NCBI GenBank assembly: GCA_041594355.1
Contig: JBFHMM010000016.1
Location: 1 to 30,038 of the forward strand
Source of the DNA: JAIUZI01 sp041594355
GTDB taxonomy: Bacteria > Pseudomonadota > Alphaproteobacteria > Rhodobacterales > Rhodobacteraceae
Direction: 5' to 3'
DNA length: 30,038 nt
This document shows positions 7,778 through 15,621 of this stretch, piece by piece. The stretch's first letter is position 1. Every line of letters begins with the position of its first letter. The position numbers were made by a program, and so were the translations under genes. Under the pieces are notes generated by a model that saw nothing but the letters and a program-made list of their open reading frames with translations, did not search any database and was not told where the DNA came from.

Positions 7778-8697
7778 GCAAGCCGATTTATGACCGGGTG
7801 GCCTTGATCGGTCTGGGCCTGATCGCATCATCGATGTACTGGGCCATGAAGCGGTCCGGACTGGCAGGCGAAGTCACAGGATATGCCCGCAGCGCCGAGA
7901 CCCGTGAGACCGCGCGCCGTATCGGCCTGTGCGACCGGGTTTGCGATAGCGCAACTGAGGCGGTGGAAGGGGCCGATCTGGTGGTGCTTTGTGTCCCGGT
8001 GGGCGTCATGGGCACGGTCGCGGCCGAGATCGCACCGGCGCTGATGCCCGGGGTGACCGTTTCGGACGTCGGATCGGTCAAGCGGCACGTGATAGATGCG
8101 GTGAGCCCCCATATCCCCGACGGTGTGTTCTTTGTGCCGGCGCACCCGCTGGCAGGAACCGAACATTCGGGGCCTGAGTCGGGGTTTGCAGAACTCTTCG
8201 ACTACCGCTGGACGTTGCTGGCACCGGTCGAAGGGACACCGCGCGAACCGGTCGCGCGTCTGCGCGCGCTGTGGGAGGGCATGGGGGCTTTTGTCGAGGA
8301 AATGGATGCTGATCACCATGACCTCGTCTTGGCTGTGACCAGCCATGCGCCACACCTGATCGCCTATACGATGGTGGGCGTCGCCGATGACCTGCGCCGG
8401 GTGACCGATAGCGAAGTGATTAAGTATTCGGCCGCAGGGTTCCGTGATTTCACCCGGATCGCGGCCAGCGACCCGACCATGTGGCGCGACGTGTTCCTGA
8501 CCAACAAGGAGGCGACGCTGGAGATTCTGGGCCGGTTCACCGAGGAACTGTTCGCCCTGCAGCGGGCCATTCGCACAGGAAGCGGCGACCAGTTGTTTGA
8601 CTATTTCACCCGCACACGCGCGATCCGGCGCGGCATCATCGAGGCCGGGCAAGATACCGATGCGCCGAACTTTGGCCGCGCAAAGGTGGCCAAATGA
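7774..8697 (+). CDS. tyrC: Prephenate/arogenate (cyclohexadienyl) dehydrogenase
   Basis: It oxidatively decarboxylates prephenate or arogenate toward tyrosine using NAD(P). The 307-residue product starts with the dinucleotide-binding loop LIGLGLIASS (11-20), then ADLVVLCVPVGVMG, VSDVGSVKRHVID and the substrate-site segment PAHPLAGTEHSGPESG (122-137) with the conserved His-Pro, and DADHHDLVLAVTSHAPHLIA. There is no fused chorismate mutase or ACT domain, as in the TyrC type. The ATG overlaps the hisC stop by four bases (ATGA), indicating translational coupling, and its own stop overlaps the next gene the same way. The choice between prephenate and arogenate cannot be read from the sequence. Confidence 0.93.
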   Translation: MSKPIYDRVALIGLGLIASSMYWAMKRSGLAGEVTGYARSAETRETARRIGLCDRVCDSATEAVEGADLVVLCVPVGVMGTVAAEIAPALMPGVTVSDVGSVKRHVIDAVSPHIPDGVFFVPAHPLAGTEHSGPESGFAELFDYRWTLLAPVEGTPREPVARLRALWEGMGAFVEEMDADHHDLVLAVTSHAPHLIAYTMVGVADDLRRVTDSEVIKYSAAGFRDFTRIAASDPTMWRDVFLTNKEATLEILGRFTEELFALQRAIRTGSGDQLFDYFTRTRAIRRGIIEAGQDTDAPNFGRAKVAK

Positions 8698-9575
8698 ACC
8701 GCCACGCGGCCGCCGTCGCCGCGCTGGCGCTTGCCTTGGCCACCTTGCCGGCGTTTTCCTCGGCAGTGGAACGATCTTTGCGGCCGGTGGTACGCGGCGA
8801 GATGAAGACGGATGCACCGGTTCGGCCCCGTGCCCGCCCTGGCCCCCGTGTGGCAGCAGAAGCGTTCATCAAAGAACTGACAGCGGATTTGCCCCGCGTC
8901 CATCCGCGTTCACGCCCGCCGTCAGAGCAGATTACGGCGGCGGCGAGCCGACCCGAGAGCCTGTCGTTTCTTGGGCCCGATACGTCGCCCTATCCCTGGG
9001 CGCGGCCCAAGAGCGTCGAGCAGAAAGCGCTGTTCGGCAAGCGCAAGAAACGCAAGGGGTCGGTCTGTGGCAACATCGACATCCAGGGCGAAAAGGTCGG
9101 CAACGTGCCAGGCAAGATCCGGGGCTGCGGCATCAAGAACGCCGTTCGGGTCAAGTCGGTGTCCGGTGTCGCGCTGAGTCAGAGCGCGGTTCTGAGCTGC
9201 GAAGCGGCGGAGGCGTTGAACACCTGGGTCGCCAAAAGCGTCAAGCCGACGTTTCGGCGTCGTGGTCCGGTGACCGAACTGCGCGTGGCGGCGCATTACA
9301 CCTGCCGTACTCGCAACAACCAGAAGGGCGCGCGGATCTCCGAACATGGCCGGGGTAAGGCCATCGACATTTCGGGGTTCAAGATGTCCGATGGCGAGGT
9401 CATCACGGTCCTGAACGGCTGGAAGGGCGGCACAACGCGACCCTTGCTGGAAAACGTCTGGAAGCAGGCTTGCGGACCCTTTGGCACCGTTCTGGGGCCG
9501 CGCTCGGATCGCTATCACAGCGACCATTTCCATCTGGATGTCGCCCGCTATCGCAGCGGACGCTATTGTAAGTAG
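8694..9575 (+). CDS. Exported extensin-family protein with M15-like metal-site motifs
   Basis: The 293-residue protein has a signal peptide (hydrophobic residues about 5-20, likely cleavage after SSA near 24), a proline/arginine-rich linker (30-105), a basic stretch KRKKRK and then an extensin-like C-terminal domain (about 122-293) with several cysteines (125, 145, 169, 204, 260, 292). Inside it SEHGRGKAID (216-225) matches the SxHxxGxAxD metal motif of M15/VanY-type carboxypeptidases and DHFHLD (277-282) supplies the HxH. I infer a periplasmic, possibly peptidoglycan-acting, zinc-dependent hydrolase; the name extensin-like is historical. The ATG overlaps the upstream dehydrogenase stop by four bases, which makes a cell-wall protein the third gene of an aromatic amino-acid operon. 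Function is unproven. Confidence 0.85.
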   Translation: MNRHAAAVAALALALATLPAFSSAVERSLRPVVRGEMKTDAPVRPRARPGPRVAAEAFIKELTADLPRVHPRSRPPSEQITAAASRPESLSFLGPDTSPYPWARPKSVEQKALFGKRKKRKGSVCGNIDIQGEKVGNVPGKIRGCGIKNAVRVKSVSGVALSQSAVLSCEAAEALNTWVAKSVKPTFRRRGPVTELRVAAHYTCRTRNNQKGARISEHGRGKAIDISGFKMSDGEVITVLNGWKGGTTRPLLENVWKQACGPFGTVLGPRSDRYHSDHFHLDVARYRSGRYCK

Positions 9576-9607
9576 CGCTTAATCCGATCTGAAGTTTTTA
9601 GCCAACC

Positions 9608-10609
9608 TTACCTCAGGATCAGCCGGGGCGCGGGGCCGAGCGGGAGGGGACCAAGCGTCACATAGCCATTGCGAAAGCCCAGTGTGACATCCAGCGCGTT
9701 TGGGTTGCCCCCGACACCGGCCAGCATGCTCAACACTCGTTCGGCAGGCGAGACAGCTTGTGGCGGGATGGCGCCGGCGGCCTGTGCCATGGCCAGCATC
9801 TCGCGCCAGTTGTCGGCCTTGAGCGTGACCTCGCCGGTCGGCACTCCGGTTTCGTCGACGGTGACCTGTCCGGCCGCCAGCAGGCGCAGGGCGCCCCAGT
9901 GCAGATCAGCCAGCCGCAGGGTGATGGCACGTGGTTGTGGGCGGCGGTCTTCAAGCGCGCTTCGGTCCCAGGTCTGGTCAAAGGTCACCGACATATCAAT
10001 TTTCAGCGTCTCGAAGGCCGCCGGCAGGCTGGGCGCCCCACGCAGCAGGTGCCGCAGCGAGGCACCAGGCGAAAACTCTTGGGCATCGACCAAGAAACCA
10101 TAGGTTTCGGGCGCGGCTGTCTGCACCATGGATGCTGTCAGGCGGTTGGCTTGCGCGACCGCGCCGTTTTCGTCGGTGATTGTCCAGGGCCCCGTGGTCA
10201 GCGCCATGGAGTCCAGTTCCAGCGCAACGCCGGGGTGCAGGCGAAGGGCAGCGACCATGTTCTGCGCTTCGACTACGGCGGTCTGGTCGAAATAGGACAG
10301 CCTCTGGGGTGTGTCGGCGAACATCAGGGTCTGCCGACCGGGCCAGATCGCCGGGCTCTGCAGATGCAGCCAGTCGGCCTGCCAGGCGGCGCCGGTACGG
10401 GGATCGGCCAGCGCCGGGCTGGTCAACGTGGTCACGTGGTGCAGCGGGAAGCCCGAGGTCGACATGTCGGCGTAATCGGCCTGCCAGCCACGCGCCTGCT
10501 GAGTGGCAAACCAGCCCGAGATACTGCTACGCAACCCGTAACCGGCGGCATACCAGTAGCCCGACCACAACAGCCCCAGAACAATGGCGATCTTTACGAG
10601 ACGCATCAT
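9608..10609 (-). CDS. DUF2125 domain-containing protein
   Basis: The 333-residue product has one N-terminal membrane anchor or signal (residues 4-23, LVKIAIVLGLLWSGYWYAAG), then a long beta-rich extracytoplasmic domain with SGFPLHHVTTLTSPALADP, WQADWLHLQSPAIWPG and, near the end, NALDVTLGFRNGYVTLGPLP. This is the DUF2125 pattern, a widespread alphaproteobacterial family of unknown role. The long FPL...LTSP...WQA...L segments look like periplasmic AsmA-like sheets, but that is an impression. An AAGGGG box precedes the tandem ATG codons at 10609 and 10606. It converges with the extensin-family gene (32-base gap) and diverges from the cyclotransferase. Confidence 0.88.
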   Translation of the reverse strand: MMRLVKIAIVLGLLWSGYWYAAGYGLRSSISGWFATQQARGWQADYADMSTSGFPLHHVTTLTSPALADPRTGAAWQADWLHLQSPAIWPGRQTLMFADTPQRLSYFDQTAVVEAQNMVAALRLHPGVALELDSMALTTGPWTITDENGAVAQANRLTASMVQTAAPETYGFLVDAQEFSPGASLRHLLRGAPSLPAAFETLKIDMSVTFDQTWDRSALEDRRPQPRAITLRLADLHWGALRLLAAGQVTVDETGVPTGEVTLKADNWREMLAMAQAAGAIPPQAVSPAERVLSMLAGVGGNPNALDVTLGFRNGYVTLGPLPLGPAPRLILR

Positions 10610-10675
10610 GCGCAGGCCCCTTTTGCAACGCTTGGATTTGTTGTTTACAGGCGCAACGGTGGAAGGACCAGACAG

Positions 10676-11206
10676 ATGACAATGTGGGTGTTCGGATACG
10701 GCTCGCTTCTTTGGAACCCGGGGTTTCCGGTGGCGCGGAGCGTTGTTGCGACGCTGCCGGATTACCGCCGATCATTCTGCATGCGGTCAATTCACCATCG
10801 CGGATCCGAGGCCGAGCCGGGGTTGGTTCTGGCGCTGGACGAGGCCCCCGGCACAGCCTGCAAGGGGCTGGCGCTGGCGGTAGAGGCGGGCCACGAGAGC
10901 AGGACTTTGGACGAGTTGCGCGAACGCGAACTGATTTCATCGGCCTATGACGAAAAGAACCTGACGGTGATGTTGGAGACCGGGCAGCCGGTGACGGCGG
11001 TGACCTACGTGATCGACGCGGACCATGTCCAGTATTGCGGAGGTTTGCCGTTAGAGGAACAGGCCCAGATCATCGCCCGCGCAGTGGGGGGACGGGGGCC
11101 GAACCACGAATATCTTTTCAATACTGCCCAACATCTGGCCGACATCGGACTTGCGGATCCCGACCTGGACTGGCTGACTGCCCGTGTCAAAGCTCTGAGG
11201 CCATAA
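10676..11206 (+). CDS. chaC: ChaC-type gamma-glutamylcyclotransferase
   Basis: The 176-residue protein begins MTMWVFGYGSLLWNPGFPVA, the family's substrate-loop motif (FGYGSLLW), and continues with YRRSFCMRSIHHRG, EAEPGLVLALDEAPG, the helix LDELRERELISSAY that carries the likely catalytic Glu, and YLFNTAQHLADIGLADPDLD near the end. ChaC enzymes release 5-oxoproline from glutathione, giving Cys-Gly, in the cytosol. The frame is open far upstream, but ATG 10676 is chosen because GGAAGG at 10661-10666 precedes it and the family starts there. It diverges from DUF2125 across 66 bases and is followed by the promoter of the motor-like pair. Confidence 0.93.
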   Translation: MTMWVFGYGSLLWNPGFPVARSVVATLPDYRRSFCMRSIHHRGSEAEPGLVLALDEAPGTACKGLALAVEAGHESRTLDELRERELISSAYDEKNLTVMLETGQPVTAVTYVIDADHVQYCGGLPLEEQAQIIARAVGGRGPNHEYLFNTAQHLADIGLADPDLDWLTARVKALRP

Positions 11207-11210
11207 ACCG

Positions 11211-11238
11211 TTGTCAGCGGACGTAATTTTTCTATAGT
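11211..11238 (+). promoter_or_regulatory. Sigma-70-type promoter before the motor-like pair
   Basis: TTGTCA (11211-11216) and TATAGT (11233-11238) are separated by 16 bases that include an AT-rich tract. Each box is close to consensus. The start would fall near 11245, about 35 bases before the ATG at 11279, and would drive both 11279-12496 and 12500-15112. Confidence 0.6.
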
Positions 11239-11278
11239 CTCGCTGCAGGGCAGAGAAATTCGGAAATCAAGGGCCAAA

Positions 11279-12496
11279 ATGGCGCAGCGAGACCGCGAAG
11301 CACGACCACAGTTTTCCCAACCGGTCCGCCAGATCACCCTGATGCTGATCGCCTCCGGTCTGGCGGGGTTTGGCGGCTTTGTCGCGCTGCCTCGGGTGCT
11401 GCCGGTGTTCGAGGCGAACCCCTATCTGAACGGCTTCATTCTTCTGGTCTTTGGTTTTGGCGTTTTGGCCTGTTTCTGGCAGGTGTTCCAGTTAATGGGC
11501 TCGGTTCGCTGGATCGAGGATTTCGCGGCCGGAATCGAGCGCGAGGAGGGTCGTCCGCCGCAATTGCTGGCGCCGCTGGCATCGCTGCTGCGCAGCCGGG
11601 GAGCGCGAATGCAGATCAGTTCGACCTCGACGCGGTCGATTCTGGATTCGGTGGCCGAGCGCATTGAGGAAGAGCGCGAGATCACGCGCTATATCACCAA
11701 CCTGCTGATCTATCTCGGGCTACTGGGCACATTTTTTGGCCTGGCAACCACGGTTCCGGCGGTTGTCGACACCATTCGCAGCCTTGCGCCGCAGGAAGGG
11801 GATGAAGGACTGGCAATCTTTAACCGGCTGATGACCGGGCTGGAGTCGCAGTTGGGCGGCATGGGCGTGGCCTTTGGGTCTTCGCTGCTCGGGCTGGCGG
11901 GGTCGCTTTTGGTTGGCCTGCTGGAATTGTTTGCGGGCCACGGACAGAACCGGTTCTACCGTGAGCTTGAGGAATGGTTGAGCTCGATCACCCGCCTGGG
12001 ATTCGCCAGCGGCGAGGAGGGCGGCGGCCATCAGGCCGAGGTCATATCCGGGGTGATGGATCACATGGCCGAACAGATGCAAGCGCTGCAGCAGATGTTT
12101 GAACAGTCCGACCAGGGCCGCGCCGAGGTGGACCAGAAGCTGGGCGATCTGGTCGATACGATCAAGGCAATGAACGAGCGGGTCGACCAGTCAGACGGCA
12201 TCACGACGGCGCTGGACCGGGTCGCGGTGGGTCAGGAAACGCTGATCGAGGTCATGCGGGCCCATGGGCCGGGCGAGGGCATGGATGCCGAGAGCCGGAT
12301 GCGGTTGCGCTCTATCGACGTGCAGATGCTGCGTATCCTCGAAGAGATTTCCGCCGGACGACAAGAAAGCCTGAGCGAATTGCGCAAAGATATTGACATG
12401 CTGGTCAAGGCGCTGGCGCGCCCACGGGCCGGTCGCGGTGGCCAGGACCGCCCGCAACGTCCGCCCGCCAATCCCGACCGCGACAAGGAGGGTTGA
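11279..12496 (+). CDS. MotA/TolQ/ExbB-like proton channel protein
   Basis: The 405-residue inner-membrane protein has four hydrophobic segments, about residues 19-38, 51-73, 140-163 and 196-219. The third contains GLLGTFFGLATTVPAV, the channel motif of the MotA/TolQ/ExbB superfamily, and the loop before the fourth has FNRLMTGLESQLGGMGVAFG. After the last helix comes a cytoplasmic tail of about 180 residues, largely helical (EQMQALQQMFEQSDQGRAEV, RILEEISAGRQESLSEL), ending in a Pro/Arg-rich tip. Such proteins form pentameric rings that couple ion flow to movement of a MotB-like partner, here encoded three bases downstream. The four helices and helical tail recall MotA and ZorA more than the three-helix ExbB. 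An AAGGG stands about eight bases before the ATG. Exact role unknown. Confidence 0.85.
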   Translation: MAQRDREARPQFSQPVRQITLMLIASGLAGFGGFVALPRVLPVFEANPYLNGFILLVFGFGVLACFWQVFQLMGSVRWIEDFAAGIEREEGRPPQLLAPLASLLRSRGARMQISSTSTRSILDSVAERIEEEREITRYITNLLIYLGLLGTFFGLATTVPAVVDTIRSLAPQEGDEGLAIFNRLMTGLESQLGGMGVAFGSSLLGLAGSLLVGLLELFAGHGQNRFYRELEEWLSSITRLGFASGEEGGGHQAEVISGVMDHMAEQMQALQQMFEQSDQGRAEVDQKLGDLVDTIKAMNERVDQSDGITTALDRVAVGQETLIEVMRAHGPGEGMDAESRMRLRSIDVQMLRILEEISAGRQESLSELRKDIDMLVKALARPRAGRGGQDRPQRPPANPDRDKEG

Positions 12497-12499
12497 TCC

Positions 12500-15112
12500 A
12501 TGGCGCTGAGCCGCCGGACAGGTCAGCGGTTCCAGGGGTCGATCTGGCCCGGTTTCGTGGATGCGATGACCGGCCTCCTGCTGGTTTTGATGTTCGTACT
12601 GACCATTTTCATGGTGGTCCAATTCGTTCTGCGTGAAACCATCACGGGCCAGGCCAGCAAACTGGATACGCTGACCGCCGAGGTCGAGGCGCTGGCCAGT
12701 GCACTGGGGCTGGAAGAGCGGAAGACCAGCCAGTTGACGGCCCGCATGGGAGCGCTGAACACGACGCTGAACCAGACCGAGGCGGATCTGGATCAGGCCC
12801 GAAGCGAGCTGGCCAATCAGGCGTCGATCATCAGCGCGCTGACAGCGGAACGCGCCCAGCAGGACGAAGCCCTGGCCGAGGCGCAGGGGCAGATTACTGC
12901 CTTCGAGGCGCAGGTGGCGGGGTTGCTGGCGGATCAAAACCGCGCCTTGGCTGATATTGCCGCGCTGGAAGAGCAACGTGAAGCGCTACGGGCGCGGCAG
13001 AGCGAACTGCTGTCCGAACAGGAGGCGCTGAACCTCGCTCTGGCGCAGAGCCGGTCTGAAATAGATGCGCAAGCCGAGGCGGCGCGGTTGGCGGCGGCGC
13101 GGCGCGAGGCGCTGGAGGCCATGGTAGCGGATCTGAACGCAGAACGTGAAAGCAGCGCCGCCGAAGCCGCGCGGTTGAGTGCGGAAGTTGACTCGCTGGA
13201 GCAACAGCTTAGTGCCGAGGAGGAAGCGCGGCTGGTCGAGGCCGCAGCTGCCGCCGCGTTGCGCAAGAAGCTGGAAGAGGCCGACGCGGAATTGACCACG
13301 ATGACCCTGGCTTTGGAGCGGCAACGACAGGAAGCCGAAGATACGCTAACCTTGCTGGCCGCCGCCGAGGCCGCCCGCGAAGATCTGGATGCCAAGCTGT
13401 TGAACGCACTGGCGCAACTGGACAGCGCTAACGCTCAGGCACGGGCCCGCGATGAATTGGCCGAGCGGTTGACCCGCGTGCTGGCGCAGATGGAGGTGGC
13501 CCAGGCGGAGAACGCGCAGACGGTCAGTGCGCTGGAGGCCGAGCTGGCGCGCATCCGGACGGAGAACAGCCAGACCCGTGACACGCTGCGGGCGGAATTG
13601 TCAGCGGCACAGGCCCGCGAGGCCGAAACGCGCACGGTGTTGGAAGCGGAGCTTGCTCTCACCCGGGAGCAGGCCGCGGAAACCCGCGCACGTTTGCAGG
13701 GAGAGTTGGCCGCAGCCGAGGCGAGTGCCGCAGAGACAAGAGCCGCGCTGGAGGCGGAGTTGGCACGGCAGCGGAACCAGAATGTGCAGACGCAGTCACA
13801 GTTCGAGGACGAGCTGGCCCGCTTGCAGGCCGAAACCGCAACGCTGCGCCGCGACTACGAGGCGGAACTGGCCGCGCTGAAGAAAGAAACCGACGCCACG
13901 CAGGCGGCCCTGTCCGACGAATTGGCACGTTCACGTGCCGAGGCCGCGGCGGTGCAGGCTGATCTGGAGACCCGTCTGAGCCAAGCGACGCTGGCAGCCG
14001 ATACCGCCCTGGCCGAATTGAACGAAGATCTGGCGGCAACCCGTCAGGCTTCGGCGGAACGCATCGCCGCGCTGGAAACAGAACTGGCGCGGGCGCGGGC
14101 GGATCTTTCCGCGGCACGCGCGACGGTGGAAAACACCGCAGAAGACCGGGCTTCGGTCGAGGCGCGGTTGCTTCGGGCGCTAGAGACGCTGGAACAGGCG
14201 CAGGCCGCGGCCTCGGACACCGATGAGTTACGCCGGCGTCTCATCGTGGCGCTGGCGGCTCAAGAGGCGGCGAAGGCCACGGCCGAGGAACAGCTGTCAC
14301 TAGCCGAACAGCGCGCCGTGCTGCTGGCCAAGGCACGGGAGACCCTATCGGAGCAGGAGGCGATCTCGGCCGAGGCGCAGCGGCAGACCGAATTGCTGAA
14401 CCAGCAGGTGGCCGCGTTGCGCGGGCAACTGGGCAGCCTTCAGGCGCTTCTCGACGACTACAAGGCGCGCGACTCGGCTGCGCAGGTGCAATTGCAGACG
14501 CTGGGGCAGGATCTGAACGCGGCGCTTGCGCGTGCGGCTTCGGAAGAACGCAAGCGGCGTCTGCTGGAAGAGGCGGAACGCAAGCGGCTCGAGGCAGAAG
14601 CCGTGGCCCGCGCGGAAGAGGCGGAGAGGTTGAAAGCCGAGGCGAAGAACCTGGAGCGCTACCGCTCCGAGTTTTTTGGCCGATTGCGCGACGTGCTGGG
14701 AGACCAGGAGGGCGTGCGGATCGAAGGCGACCGGTTCGTGTTCTCATCAGAGGTGCTGTTTGATCCCGGCAGTGCGGATCTATCGCCGGAAGGTGAAATC
14801 GAGATTGCCAAGGTGGCGCAGATTCTGCGTCGGATCGCCGATGACATCCCGTCCGGTATCGACTGGGTGATCCGGGTGGACGGTCATACCGATAACACGC
14901 CGCTGGGTGGGTTTGGCAAATACGCGGACAACTGGGAGCTGAGCCAGGGGCGCGCCCTGTCGGTGGTGCGCTATATGGTAAACTTCCTGGGTGTCCCCCC
15001 GACGCGGTTGTCTGCCAATGGATTTGGTCAGTTCCAGCCCGTGAACACGGCGGATACGCCAGAGGCGCGGGCCCAGAACCGACGGATCGAATTGAAGCTG
15101 ACCGAAAAGTGA
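12500..15112 (+). CDS. MotB/OmpA-like peptidoglycan-binding protein with giant coiled coil
   Basis: The 870-residue protein has a short cytoplasmic start, one membrane helix about 20-45 (FVDAMTGLLLVLMFVLTIFM) with Asp21 at its cytoplasmic edge where MotB/ZorB proteins place the ion-binding Asp, an almost uninterrupted Ala/Glu/Arg-rich helix region (about 45-722), and a C-terminal OmpA-type peptidoglycan-binding domain (about 745-870: FDPGSADLSPEG, VDGHTDNTPL with Asp794, NWELSQGRALSVVRYM, NRRIELKLTEK). The helix region contains eleven 18-residue repeats (344-541). It is separated from the channel gene by three bases and has a near-perfect AAGGAGG at 12485-12491, so it is co-translated. I infer a stator-like partner that reaches across a wide periplasm to the wall. 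Similar pairs occur in Rhodobacteraceae; their role is not established to my knowledge. Confidence 0.88.
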   Translation: MALSRRTGQRFQGSIWPGFVDAMTGLLLVLMFVLTIFMVVQFVLRETITGQASKLDTLTAEVEALASALGLEERKTSQLTARMGALNTTLNQTEADLDQARSELANQASIISALTAERAQQDEALAEAQGQITAFEAQVAGLLADQNRALADIAALEEQREALRARQSELLSEQEALNLALAQSRSEIDAQAEAARLAAARREALEAMVADLNAERESSAAEAARLSAEVDSLEQQLSAEEEARLVEAAAAAALRKKLEEADAELTTMTLALERQRQEAEDTLTLLAAAEAAREDLDAKLLNALAQLDSANAQARARDELAERLTRVLAQMEVAQAENAQTVSALEAELARIRTENSQTRDTLRAELSAAQAREAETRTVLEAELALTREQAAETRARLQGELAAAEASAAETRAALEAELARQRNQNVQTQSQFEDELARLQAETATLRRDYEAELAALKKETDATQAALSDELARSRAEAAAVQADLETRLSQATLAADTALAELNEDLAATRQASAERIAALETELARARADLSAARATVENTAEDRASVEARLLRALETLEQAQAAASDTDELRRRLIVALAAQEAAKATAEEQLSLAEQRAVLLAKARETLSEQEAISAEAQRQTELLNQQVAALRGQLGSLQALLDDYKARDSAAQVQLQTLGQDLNAALARAASEERKRRLLEEAERKRLEAEAVARAEEAERLKAEAKNLERYRSEFFGRLRDVLGDQEGVRIEGDRFVFSSEVLFDPGSADLSPEGEIEIAKVAQILRRIADDIPSGIDWVIRVDGHTDNTPLGGFGKYADNWELSQGRALSVVRYMVNFLGVPPTRLSANGFGQFQPVNTADTPEARAQNRRIELKLTEK
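13529..14122 (+). repeat. Eleven in-phase 54-base (18-residue) coding repeats
   Basis: Residues 344-541 of the OmpA-like protein divide without gaps into eleven 18-residue units of the form x-L-x-x-E-L-A followed by polar residues and Ala/Thr, for example ALEAELARIRTENSQTRD, VLEAELALTREQAAETRA, DYEAELAALKKETDATQA and ALETELARARADLSAARA. The DNA copies have diverged, so this is an old protein repeat rather than a fresh tandem duplication. Confidence 0.85.
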
Positions 15113-15211
15113 TGGCGACGGCGGCGGGCCACTGATCCACGGTTTGACGCTTGCCTTTGGCGATGCCTGCCCGTTTCTGTCGGACTGTTCTTTCGTTCAG
15201 GAGGTGAGACA

Positions 15212-15575
15212 ATGCATGGTGTGGTGTTCGAGGGCTGGTTCTGGTGGCTGTGTTGGCTGCTCCCGACGCAGTGGCGGACACTTCGGTGTCTGTCGATCAG
15301 AACGGCACCGCATCAGTCGACACCAGCACGGGCAACGGCGCTGTCGGCGTCAACAAGAACGGCGTCAATGCCAAGATGAAATCAAAGGAAAAAGGTCGGC
15401 GACGGATCGGTTTCGGCGTCGATCGGGACAAATGGCGCCAAGGTCAAGGCGGGCAAGGGTGGTGCGAGCGCCTCGAAAAAGCCCAAGGGCAGCCCGGTCC
15501 GGATTGGTGTCGGACCCAAGGGGGGGCAAGGTGGGTGTTCAAAAGAAACCGAAGAAACACAAGAAGAAAAAATAA
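15212..15575 (+). pseudogene. Small basic exported protein, disrupted by three frameshifts
   Basis: An AGGAGGTGAG box ends just before ATG 15212, an excellent start, yet that frame soon loses sense. Coding character moves through three frames. In the frame of 15244: GLVLVAVLAAPDAVADTSVS, then VDTSTGNGAVGVNKNGVNAK, a signal peptide with a cleavage-like AVA followed by a Gly/Asn/Val-rich stretch. From 15392: KVGDGSVSASIGTNGAKVKA, then ASKKPKGSPVRIGVGPKG. Then GKVGVQKKPKKHKKKK to TAA at 15573-15575. The shifts fall near 15230, at the A run 15389-15393, and at a seven-G run just before 15528. Restored, the product would be about 120 residues, exported and very basic. Its family is not recognised. 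The two homopolymer positions could be sequencing errors. Confidence 0.65.
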
Positions 15576-15621
15576 TCGGTTTCACGACCCTGTTGGATTG
15601 AGCGTCGCCCAGGTCAAGTAG

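Noticed and set aside
6431..7831. Minus-strand open frame of 466 codons
   Set aside because: It lies opposite hisC, which is intact; no domain is recognisable in it.
11279..15112. Complete Zorya defence system
   Set aside because: Only ZorA/ZorB-like proteins are present. No ZorC, ZorD or ZorE-like helicase or nuclease gene lies next to them.
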